64,000 nucleotides of DNA from Daucus carota subsp. sativus (taxonomy: Eukaryota > Streptophyta > Magnoliopsida > Apiales > Apiaceae), in the NCBI RefSeq assembly GCF_001625215.2, contig NC_030389.2:45001454-45065453 (forward strand), written 5' to 3'. Below the pieces are notes generated by a model. That model saw nothing but the letters and a program-made list of their open reading frames with translations, had not been told where the DNA came from and did no database searches. The position numbers and the translations under genes are program-made. Below are positions 1 to 12,600 of the stretch, in pieces. The stretch's first letter is position 1. Each line of letters starts with the position of its first letter.

Positions 1-1663
1 ATTGATGTGTTACGTGTCTACATGAACATTATAGGATTGTTTCGACATATCTTTTGATCCGTAAGTCGGATTTAAGTGAAACGAAGGGTAGTTAGGAACT
101 CGTTGCGAAGGTGTGATAATAAGAATAGTATGAGATCATATATTGATAAAGAATTGTTGTGATTAGCAGAAGAAGCGAGACGTAGGAAGGGAAAGCAAGT
201 GGTGATAGAGTAGTATAGCGAGCAAGCGTAGTTGAAACTTGAGATCAGCTATATAAGGCAAGTTCCCTCAGACTTTCCTTCAATTATATGTTGTATCTGT
301 TGTGATTATTTAGTGAACTTTCTGATGAAGTCCTGTGACCTATTGAATTATCGCATGGATTATTTATCCTATGGATTCTTGAACCTTCAACCAAATTTCT
401 TGAACTATTTTATGGATTATTTATCCTATTGATTCTTGAACCTTCAACCAGATTTCTTGAACTATATTATGGATTACTTACCTTATTGATTCTTGAACCT
501 TTGACCGATTCTTTGATACCTGCTACGAAACTTATTTCAATTGTAAACCTTCCATCTTTAAAACTTCTAAATGATTACCATAACAACCTAATTTCATTTC
601 AAAAATATACCCTCGATACCTCAACCAGTTATCAATCACTTTTATTTCAGACCGTAACCAGTTGAACGACCCCAAATAACATCTGTTATGACATATAACT
701 TACAGTTGATTGATTCTTTCCATAAACTCCAGTTTCTTGATCTTAACAGCATTCATTTATACTTGGGTTCTTTTTGTGAACCTAGAACCCTTCTTCATAT
801 AAACACTAAACTTTGATATGCTTTGCCATCCTATGAGGCAATGTTTGATTCTTTGCTAAACCATGAAGATATTTCTCATTCCTCCTTTGAGATCCATCTG
901 AGACACTTTGAATAGTAGTCTGCTTCTGCTTCCAAATTTATTTATGATGTTGATGTTTCTATTTTATTGAATAATATTGTTGATCATCTTGATTTTGATA
1001 GAATTGGATAGTTTTCTAAACTTGGACCAAATGAATGGTCAGACCAGATGAGTGGTCGCTTTAGGCCAATGTGTGCCTTGGATCCAGTAAACGAGCATGG
1101 TGGGACCTGCTCGGGGTTAGTGTCTGACTGATCAGCAGCCTAACCTTTGATTTTTGAAAATAAATTTAATATCCAATTCTAATCAATGTTCTAAAAACAA
1201 ATCTTGGTATTGAGATTGATTCCTTGAGACACTGGTTTCCTTCAGCTTATGATTAATATTGTAAATTGATATTGTTATACTTGCTGAGCTGGTTAGCTCA
1301 CTCTTGCGGTATTTTATGTTCTTTCCAGTGAAAGCAGAGAAAGTTGGTAACGATGACCCTCAGGCTAGTGGTAAGGCCAGGATTCCAGGCTAGGAGAGGA
1401 AGAAAGCTATCAGCGGCACCTGGCTTTTTATATATATGTACTAGTTTGAATAACGAGAGACAAACAATGTGTAAGCTTGTAAGATTTAAGTTTATATTCT
1501 GGGATTGGGTTTGTAATAATTAAAGTTATGCTGTGGCTTGTTTTATACTTTAACCTGTTGCGATCCATGGACAGCTAAGGGTCACTGCATATATTTTATT
1601 AATTACAGGTTTATGTTATGTTGTGGACCCCAAACTTCTGACCCGGGTTTGGAGGGCGCCACA
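1..1663 (+). mobile_element. Ty3/gypsy-like LTR fragment (solo LTR or 3' LTR)
   Basis: No open coding sequence is seen. The stretch has features of long plant gypsy LTRs: a segment around 1290-1335 of the type 'cttgctgagctggttagctc' followed by a CAG acceptor-like site, and an end of the type 'gggtttggagggcgccaca' at about 1645-1663. The left end lies outside the window or is lost, so it could be a solo LTR or the 3' LTR of a longer element. Family assignment rests on recognition of LTR-style sequence, not on any protein. Confidence 0.5.
355..525 (+). repeat. 57-bp tandem repeat, three copies
   Basis: Three consecutive copies with period 57 begin at 355, 412 and 469, each starting 'atggattatttatcct' or a close variant and containing 'gattcttgaacctt'. 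The third copy is diverged and incomplete. The short open frames here are a by-product of the repeat, whose period is divisible by three, and not evidence of a gene. It lies inside the LTR-like segment. Confidence 0.75.
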
Positions 1664-1861
1664 TTACTGTATTATAAATTTAAGCCAAATATAGGGTGCC
1701 AAGTGAGAAGTATTACCATCACTAAAATCCTGCATATCAAATTTAAGGAGCAAAAACCAACAAAAGCACGACCAGAATCCCGTAAAGGTTAAAATCAAAT
1801 ATTTGAAATTATCAGAAAAATGTCACCACAAAAAAAAAGATGAGAAGCAATAGGGAATAAT

Positions 1862-1966
1862 AAGTAGAAGTGAAACTGGTAATCCAACAATGTTACGTTG
1901 ACCGACCACTACTGCCTTCATTCCCTTAATGCTAATACCACTTATTGACAAAAGTTCAAGACATCC
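1862..1966 (-). pseudogene. FOLD: Exon fragment of methylenetetrahydrofolate dehydrogenase/cyclohydrolase (FolD)
   Basis: On the minus strand, after an acceptor-like 'ctttggcag', about 35 codons read GCLELLS-SGISIKG-KAVVVG, then NIVGLPVSLLL. This is the hallmark segment of bifunctional FolD, the folate one-carbon enzyme, which usually reads GCLELL..SG..IKGK.AVVVGRSNIVGLPVSLLL. Here GRSNIVG has become GQRNIVG. Homology stops abruptly after SLLL without a GT donor, and I find no other FolD exon nearby. It is therefore a stranded exon or gene fragment next to an LTR, not a working gene. Confidence 0.75.
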
Positions 1967-2940
1967 CTGCCAAAGTAAAGAAATTGTGTAAATCGGGAAA
2001 GACAAAAAACGCATCTAGTTGTGGCCATGGCCCTTCCAATACACAAAATCAATTTATCTGTTTCTTTGCTGCTAATACAAATATTTAAATACAACTAATC
2101 TCTATAATCCCAATCAAACTCAAAGCTAAAGAAAAGTCGGTAAATAGAGAAATTTGCAGGCAAAGAAACCCACCTTGATCAATAATACCGCAGCAAAATC
2201 CGACCGAGAAGACTAACCAGTTCGAAACCCAAGCAAGACCCGTCGACGTTATAGGCGTGGAATAAGGAATAGATTAGGAGCAAAGTTGCAATTCTCTGCT
2301 GACTGATAACAATATCCTAGGCAAGACGATGGAAAAATAAATGCAAAACAAAAGATATTACACACGATGAAGCACACATTGCGAAGATTGATACTTACCA
2401 CCGTCCATGGTATCTCTGCTGAGTTTCATATCGGATTGAGAAAATAAAGAGCATAATTATCTGTTTGAGACTCACAGGCAACTCTATAACTGTGCGGTGG
2501 AGGAAATGGCTCCTGAAATCATGGGCAGACATAACTAACCAAAAATTTCAAAAAACTGATGGAGCGCCCGTATTATCTCGGATCCTACTGTAAGTTAAGC
2601 AGAAAGCAGTTCAATTTTGCAATGGGTCGGAACCCGTTTACACTTGCATGATCCAAGTTTCTTGGTAAATTACAGAAAACACCCCCCATCCAGTATTAAT
2701 AAAAATTGAGAGCAAGGGCAAAAAGAGTAAATTGGAAGATGCTTTGTATTCACAGATTAGGATTATATAGATATAGATGAATTTCCCAATAATCACATCC
2801 ATTTGGACACATTAAACAAACTACCAGTCTACGACCCGGAACATAGTTTTGGCAGTTGAATTTGGTCCTAATTTTATGCTCACGTAAACATGATTTCATA
2901 CATACTTGTGTTGTATCTATCTCTCTTTATCAACAGACAA
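1967..2940. other. Intergenic; no gene recognised
   Basis: No sustained reading frame with a recognisable product is visible on either strand. A minus-strand ATG followed by a good donor (near 2400-2409, 'atggacggtg' then gtaag) could be a stray first exon, but nothing continues it. The 5' end of the next gene's transcript probably begins toward the right edge, around 2930-3020. Confidence 0.4.
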
Positions 2941-3993
2941 CAAACTCTCTTTATCTTTCTTCAGCTGCCAAAGTTCTTGAAATATTCTAATGAACGATTG
3001 AATTAAGCATCGAAAAAGGTAAAAAAAAAAAGTCTAACTCAAAGTTATCTTGTTTATTTTGTAGTGACCCATCTTGATTTATTTACAGTTCTTACAAGTT
3101 TTAAGCTTTGATTTTGATGAAATTTGGTTGTTTGAGACTAATGATTGTTAGCTGGTATGATGAGTATTGGATTTTTTTAGTTGTGCTTGATTTTTTTGGA
3201 TTATTTGATGTTGTTTGGTCTTGAATTTACTTGTTTAAGAGACTGAATTTACCTTTTTACTTGTTTAGGCAATTAAGTGATCATTCAATATACATACCCT
3301 TTTAAATTGGCAGTTGGATATGGTAATTAGTTGGTGCAAGTAATTTTATCTGGATTTGTTCTCTCTTTTTTTTGCCTGAATTATTCATTTAGTTGTATGT
3401 GCTCTAGTGATTGAATTTTGCTAGCAGTTTGCAAGTGAAATGTTAAGGTTTTTGTAAAGTTGGTTATGTATCAAGCTCGAGGTCTCGAGTTTGCACCCTT
3501 TTGTTTGTTGGTCTTTGGTGCGGTTGTTCCCTTTAGTCGAATGGCGAACACTTGTCCACTCCCCCAATACTCTCTAAATGCAGACACCCTTGACCCTTTT
3601 CTGTTTGTTTGTTACTTTTTGGTAAGATTGTGCCCTTTAGCAGGGTTGTATCCCTTAGTGGGTCCATTCGTGCAAATGTCAAAAGTATAAGATCCATTTA
3701 GTGGTTTCTACTAGTAGAACACTTTAGGGCCAATTAATCCTTAACAGACTGCAATTTGGTATGATATGCTTATTTTTTCCCTTCATCATTTGCAAGTTTT
3801 ATGCCAACTGGCCAGTTTCCCTTTGGCCCTTTCACAGATATCTAGAGCTTAGTGAAGTCCAGTACATTTGAAAATCATTTGCTGATAGATATAGACAACA
3901 AGTATTCTTCTTTAGCTAAGTGTATTGAGGTTTGAGCAAGAGCATGTGACCTTTAACATCTGAACAGTTTTTTTTTAGACCTGCCGGTGTGTC

Positions 3994-6900
3994 ATGACTG
4001 ACAATGATACGAATACCCTAAACTACTGGTTGAACTGGAGATTCTTCCTTTGTGGGACATGGGTTTTGACAGCTATGGTAGCAGCAGCAGTGCTTATTTG
4101 GAAATACGAAGGTTTTACTTTGGACAAAATCCAGAGAAGAGATGATGGACTGGAAAGTGCCGGGTGTTTGAACAAGGACGAAGCATGGAGAACATGTTCA
4201 AAGGCAATTCATCCTGCTTGGCTTCTTGCTCTCCGCATAATTGCTTTTACTGTGCTCCTGGCATTGCTAGCTATCAACATAATCACTGGTGGGGCCGACA
4301 TATTCTATTTTTACACTTTGTAAGTTTCCTGGTTTCAGTTTTGGTACTTCTAAACTAATTTAGACTGACTGTCTAATTTATTTATTTTTGTAATTTTAAT
4401 CTTTGGATGAAGCTTTTCTGAAATTACAAAAAGAGTTGGTTTGGAACATATCTTTTTTTTCGTAGAGACTGTGTAATTAGCACATTAAAAAAATATATAT
4501 TAATCCCTTTCTGTATATTAATAAATAGTTTTACACATGGTCATTGTGTATAAATTTTTTCAAAAATTTCTTAGCTTTCTGAATTAGCAAAATGTCTTTT
4601 AACTGCTGACACTAAGTTTTGAGCAGTCATGGCAGCTTGTATAGAATCTGAGCAGCATTCCTATAGATTCTGAGAACATCCCTAGATCAGAAACACACTA
4701 AAATAAAGAAATTACATGGCGCCTTCCTTTTTTTTATAAAGCATTCTGATGTTTATTGCTACTAAACAGGTGGACATTTGCACTGGTCACAATCTATTTT
4801 GGGGTATGTTAATTGCTATTTTCTTCTCAGGCCTCCAGAAATCTGTTGATAATACTTTTAAACGCATAGCATGGATATGCATAAGCTTGAGTTAAATGGT
4901 TTTTCAGTGTTATTTATGTCAATATGCCCTTCTAGATTGGGTCTTCATTCTCCATTTATGGATGTTTCTATTGCTGCAATGGAGTTGATGATGATAGGGC
5001 TGATTTTGCGGGTGTAGACACTGAGCGTGGTTCTTATGTGGCTCCCTCGTACGAGGGAAATGCAGATCTCAGCAACATGCCCATAAATTTTCCCAGTCAG
5101 GAAGAAGAATATGACCCTCGAAGTGCAGGCTTTTGGGGTTATGTCTTTCAAGTAGTTTTTCAGGCAAGTTTTCTTCTTTCATCTTCCCCATCCAAAGTTA
5201 TTACTATTTTTTTTTGTTGATTTTATTTTACGTTATGAGTTTTGACTTTCTGCAGAGAATATCAAAAAATGAATACTTGTAGCAGAAATTTAAGTTAATT
5301 GTTATATAATATTTTTTTCTAATTATGATTAAGTAAAATATTATTATAAAATGGTTTGTTGTCTAATATTACAACGCACCTGTGACCTATTGTTTAAATA
5401 CAAGAACATACTAGTATTCCAAAAAAATTTGTATGTGACTTTACTCACAATATCGCCCTAATGCTTTGAATTAATGAATATATCATCTATCATTTAATTT
5501 TGGAAACACAATTCTTTTCCTGCATCCATCACTATTTCTTCTCAATGTCATAAAATTTATCTCATGCTGCAATGAATTCAGTTATTTTCTCCTCATGTTT
5601 TTGTTTTTCATGAATAGACTTCTGCAGGTGCTGTAATGCTTACTGACAGCGTCTTTTGGTTTGTCATCTATCCCTTTTTAACTCCCGCAGATCATAAATT
5701 ACATTTTGTAAGTTTCACCGATCCAACCCTTAGATTCGTTCAAGCTTCCTTTTCATATATTAAAGTCATTTGTGCAGGAAGCTTGTTAATTATAATGTGC
5801 AATTGACTGCTTTGGGATGTAGAAAACATATCACCTTAAGCTCCTTAACTTTAATTGCTTGTGTAGTTTCCTTCGTAGAAATATGCTTGATTTGTAATAT
5901 TAAAAAAGTTGGCTCGTTAAAGTTCATAGTCCATAAGCTTTTAGAATTTTTAGTTTGATAGTAAGTATTTCCATTGTTCTACTCACTGAAAAGAATTACT
6001 CTCCTTTCTGAGAGGTTTTAACTTTTAACAATAGGACGGCGAAAGAATATCCTCCTAGCTTGTCCTCTATATATTAACCATACTTTCACTGTTGAGAGGT
6101 AGTATTTAGGTTTGTTTTGGCCTCCCAAGTACAACTAGTCTCTCGACGTGACACTTCTAGTCTCTTAAAATATTTGGTTGCACATTGAAACAGTGGTGGA
6201 TTCAGTAATTTAGTTCAGTGGGTTCCTCATACAAAATAAACAAAAACAAAAAAGATACCATGATAATTAATAAAAAACAATATCAATTCTAAGAAATATT
6301 TTGCATTCTAAATTTACTCCGTGTTTTTATCTTTTGAAAATGATTTGTTACATTTTTATCAGTAACATTGGTGACAGCTTCTTTTCTTATAGTAACCAAT
6401 TTGATTGCACAAGCTTCATTGTGACCTCTCTCCCACTGCTCTGATACGATGATTCTAGCGTTAGTCTTGTTGGATATATCCCTTTTAAACCCAAAATTCT
6501 GGTGGGGTCCTGTCCACCCCCTGTCATAGAGCTAAATCCGCCCCTACATGGAAAACCCAATTTTTGTTTAGTTCTGTTTGTGGTATTTATTTCCTGTATG
6601 CTTAAATATATTGCACTATACAATACAGGATATTATTTGTGTATAATTTGCTAATCGTTTCCTTGGTTATGTCACATGTCTTTGCTTGTACCTTCGTATT
6701 CAGAGTTATGTTACTTTCTCAACTGTTTATTTGTTCTTAAAAAAATATTGTACTAAAAATATAGTTAATTTTGATTGTGGAATTGGTGAATTACATGTAT
6801 TCACATATGTATATTCAACACCTCTCCTTTAATTTCTGCAGCTTGAGGTTTGCATGCATTCTCTAAATGCTGTGTTCCTGCTTGCAGATATCTGCTTGAA

Positions 6901-7907
6901 TCACTTGGTAAGATGTAGGTTGTCAATGATCCTTCATTTGTAGGAATATGATGTTTTATCTTATATGGATGTTCGGACATGCTTTCTGTATTTGAAGGAC
7001 TAACTAATATTGTCTTTGGTTCCAGAGGTTCCCTTTCTTCAGAATTGCTTATTTTGTCCAGTTCACTTGTATATTTGTTGTTGTCCAGTGGACTATACAT
7101 GCTTGTGCTTCGATGTGGTAAGTTGCTTCCTATTTGTTGTATATTCACTTCTACTCAAGACGACACAACTTTTTTTATTAAAAAATTCACCTTATACATT
7201 CTCTCACAGGTGGCCATATCCATTTCTTGACTTGTCATCTCCGTATGCTCCACTATGGTATGTATCATGTATATGTCTCCAAGGATTCTGTAATTTCTTT
7301 CTCATCTTTCATATCTGAATTGTTTAATGATGGTAACATATAGACTTGCTTATGCAACTTTTAAAGAAGCAAAAATTGTATAATGATGGTAACATATAAA
7401 CTTGCTTATGCAACTTTTAAAGAAGCAAAAATTACTTATTGCAACACTTGCGGGATCTTTTTATCTTCCTAAAGCACGGTTTAGAATTAAAGAATCTACT
7501 TGCAAATCTGATCCATAGGACCATAACATAAGTGAGTTATTTGTCAGCCACTTACTGTTAAAATAGATTTTATGGTACACAAATAACTCACTTTTGACTT
7601 ATGACCATGATGACATTTAGATCGAGTTCTAATACGGTTTTATCCAGTATCCAAGAAGTCTCCATTCTCTAGACCACCTTAACACATATATAGCCGGTGT
7701 ACATAAAAATATACCGTCAATAGTGGTCTCACCATTTTAGACGTAAAATGTCATGAGTTACACGGTCGACATACATTGCATGTTCTCTTAGCCAATTAAA
7801 CTTTTTGCAGGTACTTGGGCATTGGTTTGGTTCATCTTCCATGCTACGGCATCGTCCTCTTGATAATTCGGACCAAGAAGGCCTGTTTGTCGAGATTTCC
7901 TAGTTGA
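3994..7907 (+). CDS. Plant multi-pass membrane protein of unknown function, eight coding exons
   Basis: Exons fit in phase at 3994-4319, 4770-4803, 4936-5163, 5618-5707, 6842-6907, 7026-7117, 7210-7257 and 7811-7907, giving about 326 aa. The protein starts MTDNDTNTLNYWLNWRFF. Hydrophobic stretches suggest about seven membrane segments (near residues 13-33, 70-100, 108-130, 178-215, 227-248, 253-275 and 295-318). A hydrophilic acidic loop at about 131-177 contains SQEEEYDP. The C-terminal part (HSLNAVFLLADICLNHL, WPYPFLDLSSPYAPLWYLG) matches a plant-wide family of uncharacterised transmembrane proteins; kinship to animal rolling-stone-type proteins is possible but unproven. Intron 3 has a GC donor (CAG|GCAAGT). 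A 5' UTR intron probably separates a leader near 2940-3020 from the ATG. All exon joins keep frame, so the gene looks intact. Biochemical role unknown. Confidence 0.85.
6191..6548. mobile_element. Small DNA-transposon relic (MITE-like) in intron 4 of the membrane-protein gene
   Basis: The segment begins 'cagtggtggattcag' and ends in the imperfect inverse 'ctaaatccgcccctac'. Imperfect terminal inverted repeats of this style are common in hAT-like non-autonomous elements. No transposase is present and no clear target-site duplication was found. Confidence 0.4.
7325..7436 (+). repeat. Two-copy 56-bp tandem duplication in intron 7
   Basis: Copies start at 7325 and 7381 ('taatgatggtaacatata') and differ at only a few bases, indicating a recent local duplication. 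It lies in the intron between exons 7 and 8 of the membrane-protein gene and does not touch a splice site. Confidence 0.85.
7530..7593. repeat. Short perfect inverted repeat (hairpin), intron 7
   Basis: 'aagtgagttatttgt' at 7530-7544 is followed by its exact reverse complement at 7579-7593, leaving a 34-base loop. It may be the core of a decayed MITE. No function is implied. Confidence 0.7.
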
Positions 7908-9365
7908 AGCTGGGAAGTGTAGGCTCAACACCACCTCAGAGTTGAGCACTAACAAGCTTATCTCCCCCAACTCTTCCGCATTCATCACATCCTTTTCTTG
8001 TAAATCATTATTTGTTGTATATGTGAAAATTTATTTCTTACAATCTTCACATTGCAACACATAAACTACATTTATTTATTTTTCTTCCTTGTAATATATG
8101 GGGTTCAAACTTTAAAGTACAGTGAAGAATGAACAAAGTATAGTGGTGATCAACTTGTTGCTATTTTTGCAAAGTATCCGATGTATAAATTGTATGACCT
8201 TTTCTTTTAGCATGCTACACAATGCCGGAGGGCCGGACGAAGGTTTCCGGCTCTCCGAGGCTCTAGTTCCGGCTAATCATCGACACATATTTTTTTAATT
8301 CCTTTTAGTTCCAAATTATTATTCTGAAAATCTATAAAAAGTTTATTTATAGTCCCGACTAGCATCCAAATGGCAGTTGCGGAATCAGAATTCCGTGCAC
8401 AAACAATGAAAATATGCCCATTTTTGGACTTTTTTCGTATGAAAATCATTAATTTATCAGATATAGAAAAAAGAGTTTCCAGACCGAATGTTCAACTTAA
8501 ATCCAAGCTCTTGGACAATTGAATACTGCATTTCTTGAAAACAACAGACCTGTAAACACTAATGTAAGTTACACGAACGTGAATTAAATAAATTTTCAGT
8601 TTTTCTAATGTGTGCCCATGAGCACATGCTAAGCGCGAAATTTTAGAAGTTCGAGAGATTTTGATTGACTCTCATATTTTAATAATAGTGGACCTCCCGC
8701 AAATGCAACAAACACACCAATCAAAACCTCCCAAACATATAAATTCCGCACTCAAACCTCTCAAACATATAAATTCCGCGCTTAGTATGTGCGCCTGCCA
8801 GACCCCAGACAAACCTTATGTACATTGCGTCCACGCACACAACGTTTTACTACGGATAGTTGGTAGGTACAACGTGTGCGCCTTCTTCCTCGTTATCCTC
8901 TTTTCTGTTTCTAAAAAATTGCTATAAAATCACAAAAAAAAATATCATTTCAATTTATATTGTCGACATTAAAAAAATGTTTACAATATTCAATCGATGT
9001 TCACGTTATTTCTAAACTACTCGATTTACATGTCAAATTTTAGTTCAAATCCAATATTGTAATACATTTAGAATTTTCTCAAAAACTACGTTTTATCGAT
9101 TTGGTGTAGTTTTTTTTAACTTTAGAATTTCTCAAAAATTCCGTAAAACATATTTTTCAGTTGAAAATTAGTAAAAATTTGAATTTAAAATATTGACTAA
9201 CTTTTATCAATTAATAATTTATAATTTCCGTATTATTTCGGAATCTCAAGTTCCGGTAACATAATAAGGAAAATAAAAGGAATCAAAGCTAACAACCAAA
9301 TTCAAAGCTCTTTGATGCGAAAAAACAAATTTATCAAAAAAAACAAAAAATCAAAACCAACCAAC
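7908..9365. other. 3' UTR of membrane-protein gene and intergenic spacer
   Basis: The first few hundred bases are probably 3' UTR of the upstream gene. The rest is AT-rich spacer. Around 8710-8780 there is a short direct repeat of the type 'ctcaaacatataaattccgc'. No convincing gene is seen on either strand. Confidence 0.5.
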
Positions 9366-9372
9366 TATAAAT
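9366..9372 (+). promoter_or_regulatory. Putative TATA box of the ATP-citrate lyase A gene
   Basis: 'TATAAAT' lies about 30 bases before a pyrimidine-rich stretch (ctctctcttctcaac) that would be a normal plant transcription start and leader. A leader exon then ends with a donor at 9440 and a 5' UTR intron runs to 9590, 14 bases before the ATG. Inferred by position only. Confidence 0.5.
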
Positions 9373-9604
9373 ACAAAGCTTCACTCTCTCTTCTCAACTA
9401 CCAACCATTTTTATACATCTCTCTGTGCTCGCCTCAACGGTAATCTCCAACCTATACATACATGTTTATATACGCACACGCCTCAGATCTGAAACAATGC
9501 AATTGATTTGTGATTCAACTGATTGTTATAGATCTCAATTGATTTGTTAATGTGTGTGTTTGAGTGATTGATTTGTGTGAATTTGTGTAGTTGTGAAGAG
9601 AGAA

Positions 9605-12600
9605 ATGGCGCGAAAGAAGATCAGAGAGTACGATTCGAAGAGGTTGTTGAAGGAGCATTATAAGAGGATCACTGGTGGTGATGAGCTCGGGATCAAATCC
9701 GCTCAGGTACGTTGTTTTATTCGAGTTTTCGTGTCGTGTTCTTTCGTGTTTTTGTTGTTTTTAGATCGCATTATGTGTGTACTTATCGTAGTTGTGTCGA
9801 TAAATCGGATGGAAATGGAATTATGTGATTGTTGTGATAGTGTTGAAATGTTGGAGCAGTTGATGAGGATAGAGTTGATTAGGTAGAGGCGTTTTGGTTC
9901 GTTGCGTTCACTTATTGTGTTTGAATAGATAAATTGGAGTTGTATAGATAAATCGGAAGGAATTATGTGATTTTTGTGATAGTGGTGAAATGTTAGAGCA
10001 GTTGACTAGGATAGAGTTGATTAAATAAAGGCGTTTGGATCTGTTATGTTCTATTCTTGTGTTTTATATTGATAAATCGTATTTGTATCGATAAATGGGA
10101 TGGAATGGATGTGATTGTTGATAATGTTGAATGCCAGAGCAGTTGATGAGGATAGAGTTGATTAGGTAAAGGCGGTTTGATTTGTTAATTGGCGTTGTTT
10201 GTGATCTGGAAGTGGTTTTGAGGTGGTTAAGAAGTGGCTTTTTTTTGTGTATCGGATTTGGATTTAATAATGCGAGCTTGTTCAAGACTTGTAGCGAATG
10301 AGCGACTACAAGTGGTAATAGGGTAATGATCTATGGATAATATATGAAATTATTATGATCCGTTATGACAAGGAAGTGTTATTAATTGGTCAAGGAGTGG
10401 TTTCTCTTTGTGTATTGGATTCTTAATGTAAGGCTAGCTTGTTGTGAGTGAGCCTTATTTATGATATGTTTGAACTTGTTGGATTGGTAATAGTGTAATG
10501 ATCTAGAGCCTAGAGGTAACATGAAGTTATTTTTATGAATGCTGTGAATATGTGTTATCGGTTTCGATCACAGATCTGGTTTTGATCACAGATCATCTGG
10601 ATTACCTAATGATTAATTACTATAAATCAAGGGGAAAAAATAAATTTGGCCAAGAACCTTGCACTGTAGGGCAGTATTCCTCTTTGCTGATTTTATCAGC
10701 TTACGTAGTTAATTTTAAACATGTTAATGCCACATTGCTAGGGTTGGATATGTATTTAGTTAGTATCTGAATGACATAATAACTTTTATCTTACTGAATC
10801 AGATTACAGAATCAACTAATATCAATGAGCTCGTAGAAAAGGAACCTTGGCTCTCCTCCTCCAAACTAGTTGTTAAGCCAGATATGTTATTTGGAAAGCG
10901 TGGAAAAAGCGGGCTTGTTGCTTTGAATTTGGATTTGGCGCAAGTTGACAACTTCGTGAAAGAGCGACTTGGGAAGGAGGTATCTGTATCACTCATTTTC
11001 CAATCAGTTTAAGAATTACTGTTACTTTCCTATACATAGATAGGGCTAAAAAAAAATCTGTATAATAATCATGTTATATTGATGATGTTTAGGTCGAGAT
11101 GGGAGGATGCAAAGGACCCATTACAACATTCATTGTTGAACCATTTGTTCCACACAACGAAGAATTTTATCTAAATATGGTCTCAGATCGACTTGGATGT
11201 AGCATAAGCTTTTCAGAGTGTGGTGGAATTGATATTGAAGAGAACTGGGATAAGGTACTCAGACTGTAAAATTGATCTAAAGAATTTGGTAAAACCGCAT
11301 TTAATTATTTGTATGAAGCTGTAATTTGATCTGCACCTTACTCTTGTTCAGGTTAAAACAATATTTGTTCCGACAGGCATGTCCATGACACCTGAGATTT
11401 GTGCTCCACTGGTTGCAACTCTCCCCTTGGAGGTATGCTTAAAACCATAATCGTCATTTAATTGTTATCATTCACTCTTTAAATATCAGTTATGATTTCC
11501 TTGAATGAAAGGAAGCCTTGCCTGTAAATGTACCCTTAACGTAGTAGTCTGTGAGCTTAAGGTTATTAAAAACACCCATTTAATTTGTGTCTGAACTTGC
11601 TGTTCTGGACTTCTCAAACGATGCAGATTAAAAGTGTAATCGAGGAGTTTATCAAGGTGATATTTATTCTATTTGCAGGTATGATATATGACAAGTTCTA
11701 TAATAAAAATGTTTTATGTTCTGCCCCCTCCCCCATGTTGGCCTCTGCCCTCTAAATTCCGGGTTTTCTCTTATGCTAGATTTGGACTTCACTTTCCTAG
11801 AAATGAATCCTTTCACTCTGGTTGATGGAAAGCCGTATCCTTTAGACATGAGAGGAGAGCTTGATGACACTGCTGCTTTCAAGAACTTCAAGAAGTGTGT
11901 TTCATCCTTTTATATTGGCGATGATCTGATTTGGATCCTTGTACATTTTTTTGGACAAATATCAGGTCTTTTAATGTTAACTTACATGTCTCCATTCGTA
12001 GGTGGGGCAATATTGAATTTCCATTGCCCTTCGGAAGAGTTATGAGTTCTACCGAGAGCTTTATTCATGGGCTAGATGAAAAGGTATTGTAGGTCGTGTC
12101 ATCCTTTGTAACCAGCAGTACTTAACAATTGCTTGAGGTTGAGGAGAACTTCTTTCTCTTCTTCAAAACAATTTAATCTGAGCTGTTTCTTGTTAATTTG
12201 ATACTAGACTATGTAAATAATGTTAAATACCATGTACTTTAGCTGTTTTATTGATTAAATAGGGGACGATATATATCTATAAGAGTAATACTGAAATACT
12301 GAATATGAGAAGAAAGTGCATTTGAATTTCAAATCTCGTTTAAGACTGTGATACACTGATACTATTACGAAGGTCTAGCTCTGTAGAGCAATTTTGTTTG
12401 TAGACAAATCAGGTGTTCTAAACATTATTCCTTATAAATTTCTTCTGCAGACTAGTGCCTCTCTGAAGTTCACTGTTCTCAATCCAAAAGGACGTATTTG
12501 GACTATGGTCGCTGGAGGAGGTGCCAGTGTCATCTATGCAGATACGGTTCGTTTTCCATTTTGATGCTTTTGGGTGGTTGAGATCTTTTGATAATCCCAT

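Noticed and set aside
232-665. Two consecutive small open frames
   Set aside because: They follow the 57-bp tandem repeat, whose period is a multiple of three, and lie in LTR-like sequence.
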